NCBI GenBank assembly: GCA_021464415.1
Contig: CM038467.1
Span: 35,805,226 to 35,869,225 of the forward strand
Source of the DNA: Lonicera japonica
Lineage: Eukaryota > Streptophyta > Magnoliopsida > Dipsacales > Caprifoliaceae
Reading direction: 5' to 3'
Length of the DNA: 64,000 bases
The position numbers and the translations under genes are program-made. Numbering within the stretch: position 1 is the stretch's first letter; each line of letters opens with the position of its first letter. Shown in pieces: positions 59,935-64,000 of this stretch. The notes below the pieces were generated by a model that ran no database searches, was not told where the DNA came from, and saw only the letters and a list, made by a program, of their open reading frames with translations.

Positions 59935-60637
59935 GTCATCTGCAATCCATCCCAATTATGTCTCTGCATAATTCTTGCTTCTCTCGAGGAACCGCTTTTG
60001 TTAACATATCTGCTGGATTGTCCTTTGTGTGGATCTTCACAAGTCTCAGTAGCCGTCTGTCCATAACTTCCCGTATCCAATGATACCGAGTGTCGATGTA
60101 CTTTGTAGGGAATGATACATTGGGTTCTTGCTCAAGTCCAGAGCACTCTGACTGTCACAATGTATCTTGTATTCCTTCTGTTTGATTCCCAATTCTTCTA
60201 GAAACTGCTTTAGCCACAACATTTCTTTACCGGCTTCAGTTATTGCAATGTACTCAGCTTCTGTTGTAGATAAAGCAACGCACTTCTGCAATCTTGACTG
60301 CAATGACACAACTCCCCCTGCATAAGTGTAAAGGAATCCCGATGTAGATTTTCTACCATCAAGATCTCCAGCCATATCTGAATCTGTATAGCTTTCTAAG
60401 ACTGGGTCACCTCCCCCATAGCACAAACACATTTTTGATGTACCCTTGAGGTACCTGATAATCCACTTGACTGCCTCCCAATGTTCTTTCCCGGGATTGG
60501 AAAGGAATCTGCTCACCACTCCTACTGCGTGGGCGATATCTGGCCTGGTACAGACCATAGCATACATCAAGCTTCCTACCGCTGAGGAATATGGTACTTT
60601 TGACATGTCCTTTATCTCTTTCTTGGATGAGGGGCAT
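59935..60637 (-). pseudogene. Copia RNase H, second element
   Basis: Continues the reverse transcriptase after the insertion: DMSKVPYSSAVGSLMYAM, TRPDIAHAVGVVSRFL and EAVKWIIRYLKGTS. The RNase H follows with YTDSDMAGDLDGRKSTSG, LSTTEAEYIAITEAGKEM and IHCDSQSALDLSKNP, carrying the conserved acidic residues. After NPMYHS one base is out of step. The other frame then shows the normal ending (REVMDRRLLRLVKIHTKDN, then a TGA). Near-intact apart from this shift. Confidence 0.8.
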
Positions 60638-62528
60638 TGTAATACCCCGTTCATTTATTCCACCGTGGTTGCCTTCATTCGGTCTCTTACTTCACCTCGG
60701 ATGGTGAAATCACAGTTTATGGAGTTTCATAGTGCTCTGGCACCTTGCACCCATCGTAATAGTCTACTTACACTCATGCAAATGATTGTTTAGTGATTCG
60801 GGTGGTCCGAATTGATTTCGGGTTGTGTATGGTGAGTTTCGGTCTTTTCGTGATTAATGGTTTTTGGCCAATTTTGGAATACTATAACTTCTTCATTCGA
60901 TGTCCGAATGAGTCCCTGTTAGTGCCCAAATCTCCGTATCGTTCTCCTCTACAACTTTCGTGTTTGGCCCAGAACGAGATTCCAATATCTCAGGGGTCCG
61001 GGAGGCCAAAAATCAGTTGAATTTAGTACAGTGGTTCCAAGATCGATCTTGGCCTTCCCAAGATCGATCTTGGGCTATCCTGGGAGGAAATATTTTGGCA
61101 GAGAGCTCCCAAGATCGATCTTGGAGCCCTGTGTGTCAAATTTTAACCCCTTTTAACCCCATTTTCTCACCATTTATCACCCCCATCACACTCAATTCGA
61201 CCCACACACCCCCTCTACACCTTAAGAGAGTTCTAGATAGAGGAACTGAGAGATTCATGAGGGTTTTGATGAATTATTCATCATAAACCAAGATTCAAGC
61301 CCTAAATCCACACCCTCATCACTATTCATCATCTCCTACCTTCTTCTTCCTCCATGGCTGCATGTGGCAAAGCTAGGGCTTCGGGATTGTGGCATCATCA
61401 CTTCAATTAGCACTTTAAACTTGTGGAAAATCATCATACGAGGTGGGAACACTAGTACTAAACTTACTTTTCAAATTATATTGTGTTGTATTAGAAATTT
61501 ATACACAAATTTGGGGATTCTATCAAAACCCTAGGTTGTATGCATTCTATGGGGTTTGGGCTAGATAAAGCTTCGAATGATGATCTATATTGATAGAATA
61601 TGACTTCAATTGCATAATTTAACATGTAAATCCATGTTTTGGTTCGTATACGCAATGGTTCTTATGAAACCCATCTCGTAGTCATATGTATGACCTATAG
61701 TTTGGGGGGTTTTGGATTGGTGCCTTAAAGATACTTGATTGTGGAATATAAGTGATGAATATGCCTAGATATGTTATCGGTTATAAGAATAGGGCATTAT
61801 TCGTGAGACTTGTACTAAAACCCACTAAGGTGGAACCGAATGTAACAATCTTTGAGTATAGTGTCTTATGTAGGTTATTGCTAGAACTAGCAATGAGAAT
61901 ACAACCTTGGTACGTCTTAGAAATGTGATGAACGTAATTTAGCGAGGTGCAAGTCGCCTTAGCCATAATAATAAGGGGCGAACATGCCGTAAGCGTACCG
62001 GTTAGGCGAGAATCATCAGAAACGATGCTTGGCTTGATAGAATAACCTGAGAACTATGATTCGAATCATACGGCCGAAGTTTTACACGCTTGGCACATTA
62101 CATAATAAGAGATAATGATAATGAATCGATTGGCCGTAAAATGTGAATAAACATGCAACGATAAGGCTATAGTCGTAATGCGCCGATAACCAAATGTGCG
62201 ATGGATTATGTGGGCTTGTGATATGTATATATGTCAATGTTGAATGGATATATTGGTGTCGATATGATTACACGTGGTAGAATGATATTAATAATGATGT
62301 TGGGGCATCTATGTTGTACAAGCACGTTCCTCTAAGGACGGAACTACCTTAGGATGTTTCACCTAAGTGTAGGGCTACTACTTCCCGAAACACCATTCCG
62401 TTGATAGAGCCACACGATCTAATCCGCAAGCCAGGGAAGCTATAAATGCAGGACTACGAAACTCATCCGCGAGAAGGCAATATACATCAATATGATAATA
62501 TAACAGGTGGCTCCACTCCAGTGTATTG
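60638..62528. mobile_element. 1.9-kb insertion in copia RT/RNase H junction
   Basis: Starts TGTAATACCCCG directly after GGCAT (60633-60637); GGCAT recurs at 62529-62533, a perfect 5-bp duplication (GGGCAT matches 6). The interrupted copia text joins RRPCP to SKKEIKDMSK. The right end reads GTGTATTG rather than CA, so it is a worn LTR or another element type. No protein is recognised. It contains three CCAAGATCGATCTTGG palindromes. Confidence 0.7.
61037..61124. promoter_or_regulatory. Three-copy CCAAGATCGATCTTGG palindrome array
   Basis: Perfect 16-bp palindromes start at 61037, 61058 and 61109. The first two are 21 bp apart. They lie inside the insertion at 60638-62528. A regulatory role is inferred only. 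Confidence 0.6.
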
Positions 62529-63504
62529 GGCATGGTCTTCTACTCAGCTTGAAATGATTTCCCAATGGAATGCTAACTGGTTTGGCTTTGTCCATGTTGA
62601 ACCTTTCAAGCACTCGTTCAACATACTTCTCCCGAGATAGCCATAACCTTCGATTCTTCCTATCTCGAATTATATGCATCCCCAATATCTGTTGAGCTGG
62701 TCCCAAGTCTTTCATATCAAAGTACTTGGAGAGCTCTTTCTTCAGCTGGCTTATTTTCGTTGCATCCTGTCCAACGATCAACATGTCGTCTACATATAGT
62801 AGCAGTGTAATGAAACTTCCATCTCGAAATCTATGGATGTAAACACAATGATCTGCGTTGGTTCTCTTATAGCCTTGACTCCTCATGAATGAGTCAAACT
62901 TCTTGTACCACTGCCTGGGTGCTTGCTTGAGACCGTACATACTCTTCTTCAGCTTACAAACGAGGTTCTCTTTCCCTGAAACCTCAAAACCTTCTGGATG
63001 GTTCATGTAGATTTCTTCATGTAAATCACCATGAAGAAATGCTGTTTTTACATCCATCTGCTCAAGCTCCAAATCCATGTTGGCTACCAATCAAAGAATG
63101 ATACGGATTGAAGCCATCTTCACAACAGGTGAAAATATCTCGTCAAAGTCAATTCCTTTCTTTTGAAGAAATCCTTTGACCACTAACCGGGCTTTGTGGT
63201 TCACCACCTTTTCGCTGCCATCCTTTTTGAGCTTGAACACCCATTTGTTCTTTAATTCCTTCTTTCCTTTTGGAAGCTCAACCAACTCGTATGTGTGATT
63301 TTTCTTCAAAGAATCCATCTCATCTTCCATTGCCTCCTTCCATTTACTGTTGTCTTGATGAGATATTGCTTCCTGAAAATTTTTCTGGCTCCCCATCTTC
63401 CGTAAGCAGAATATACTCTGAATCTGGATATCTGGTTGACGGAATCCTTCCACGTTCAGATCTTCGAACCTGTGGACTTTGAATTTCAGGAGGAGTATCA
63501 CCAT
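62529..63504 (-). pseudogene. Copia reverse transcriptase, second element
   Basis: Clear copia [90 protein letters not shown] and FDMKDLGPAQQILGM. The catalytic YVDDM is intact. One TGA interrupts at IIL*LVANMDLE, where glycine is usual. The end is cut by the insertion at 62528 within RRPCP. Confidence 0.85.
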
Positions 63505-64000
63505 CTAACTCTTGTGATGGTCCTGCAACTTCTGGTGGAAAGGATTGAGTCTCCCCCTGCTCAATGTCCTCTTCTTTTTCCTCCTGTTCTTCTTCTGGTA
63601 TTTTATCTTGCACATCATCATCCTCTGTCACTGGTTGTGTAGGTATTGGATCAGGAACAATATCATGGGCAATGGACTTTGATTGAGTAGACACAGTGGG
63701 CTCTTCAATGTCTTTAATCGTCTGGTTTTCATGGAACACTACATCCCGGCTCCTAATAACCTTATTCGCCTTTGGATCCCACAGCCTGTATCCGAATTCT
63801 TCATCTCCATAGCCAATGAAGATGCATGGAGTAGTCCTCGCATCGAGCTTCCGCCTGAGCTCCTTGGATACATGTACAAAGTATGGTCAGGTAAGAATCC
63901 TTCTTACCTGACCATACTTTCTCCGGGATCTCAAAATTCAATGGCACTGATGGGGATCTATTGATCAGGTAGCAGGCAGCATGAACAGCTTCTCCCCAGA
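63505..64000 (-). pseudogene. Copia integrase C-terminus and linker
   Basis: The minus strand opens at the window edge with GEAVHAACYLINRSPSVPLN and EIPEKVWSGK. At 63878-63920 lies a perfect 20-bp inverted duplication. After it the frame changes and reads VHVSKELRRKLDARTTPCIF, IGYGDEEFGYRLWDPKANK and RDVVFHENQTIK. An acidic linker (EEEQEEKEEDIEQGE) leads to the RT. The inverted duplication replaces the expected few residues. Confidence 0.8.
63878..63920. repeat. Perfect 20-bp inverted duplication in integrase
   Basis: AAAGTATGGTCAGGTAAGAA, a 3-base TCC spacer, then the exact reverse complement. It interrupts a coding region that elsewhere is well conserved, at the point where the integrase frame changes. 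Confidence 0.9.

Larger units (their letters stand above)
59539..64000 (-). mobile_element. Second Ty1/copia element, runs off the window
   Basis: A minus-strand copia element with 3' LTR, polypurine tract, RNase H, reverse transcriptase and part of integrase. The 5' part lies beyond 64000. It is interrupted at 60638-62528 by another insertion. Its sequence shows fewer lesions than the first copia element, for example an intact YVDDM box. There is still a TGA within the RT (IIL*LVANMDLE) and frame changes in integrase and RNase H. Confidence 0.85.

Noticed and set aside
63683..63964. Plus-strand frame opposite the copia integrase
   Set aside because: It is the shadow of the minus-strand integrase, which shows the conserved motifs.

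Overview
The window is plant nuclear DNA, almost certainly from a eudicot. It is AT-rich, holds fragments of TIR-NBS-LRR resistance genes (a class absent from grasses), and is dominated by LTR retrotransposons, MITEs, a LINE remnant and an endogenous pararetrovirus. I see no intact conventional host gene except possibly a short TIR-only reading frame. There are no RNA genes and no CRISPR array. Nearly every coding stretch is broken by nonsense codons or frameshifts.

Layout. 1-3054: AT-rich DNA with an LTR-like segment and a GAA microsatellite. 3055-3432: RNase H-like fragment (-). 3631-6815: decayed TIR-type NBS-LRR gene (-), split by a solo LTR with a 5-bp target duplication. 6816-9040: AT-rich DNA with a hAT-type MITE. 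9319-11073: LRR part of a second NLR in one open frame with four nonsense codons. 11681-39734: Ty1/copia element (+) that is a nest. A hAT-type MITE sits in its leader, an 18.8-kb Ty3/gypsy element of Tat/Ogre type (-) sits in its protease with an ATATG duplication, a solo LTR sits inside the gypsy element, and a rearranged pararetrovirus replaces the start of its 3' LTR. 41277-42480: LINE remnant (+). 45096-45518: TIR domain frame (-). 45.8-56.4 kb: foldback and MITE elements and a solo LTR. 59539-64000: second Ty1/copia element (-), interrupted by a 1.9-kb insertion and running off the window.

The most interesting system is the gypsy element at 14620-33444. Besides gag-pro-RT-RNaseH-integrase on the minus strand, it carries two genes on the opposite strand. 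One (18014-22819) encodes a plant-mobile-domain-like protein in five exons whose four introns are all phase 0. The other (23268-24524) is a single-exon gene of a related transposon-associated type. The same 12-bp palindrome, TGTCGCGCGACA, stands just upstream of a TATA box at all three promoters: the LTR (8-10 copies, mostly spaced 21-22 bp), the first antisense gene (4 copies) and the second (2 copies). I found it nowhere else in the window. This looks like a shared operator coordinating sense and antisense transcription, possibly bound by one of the antisense products. Two other insertions in the window carry different palindromes (CAGTCGACTG and CCAAGATCGATCTTGG), also spaced about 21 bp, so palindrome arrays may be a recurring design of LTR elements in this genome.
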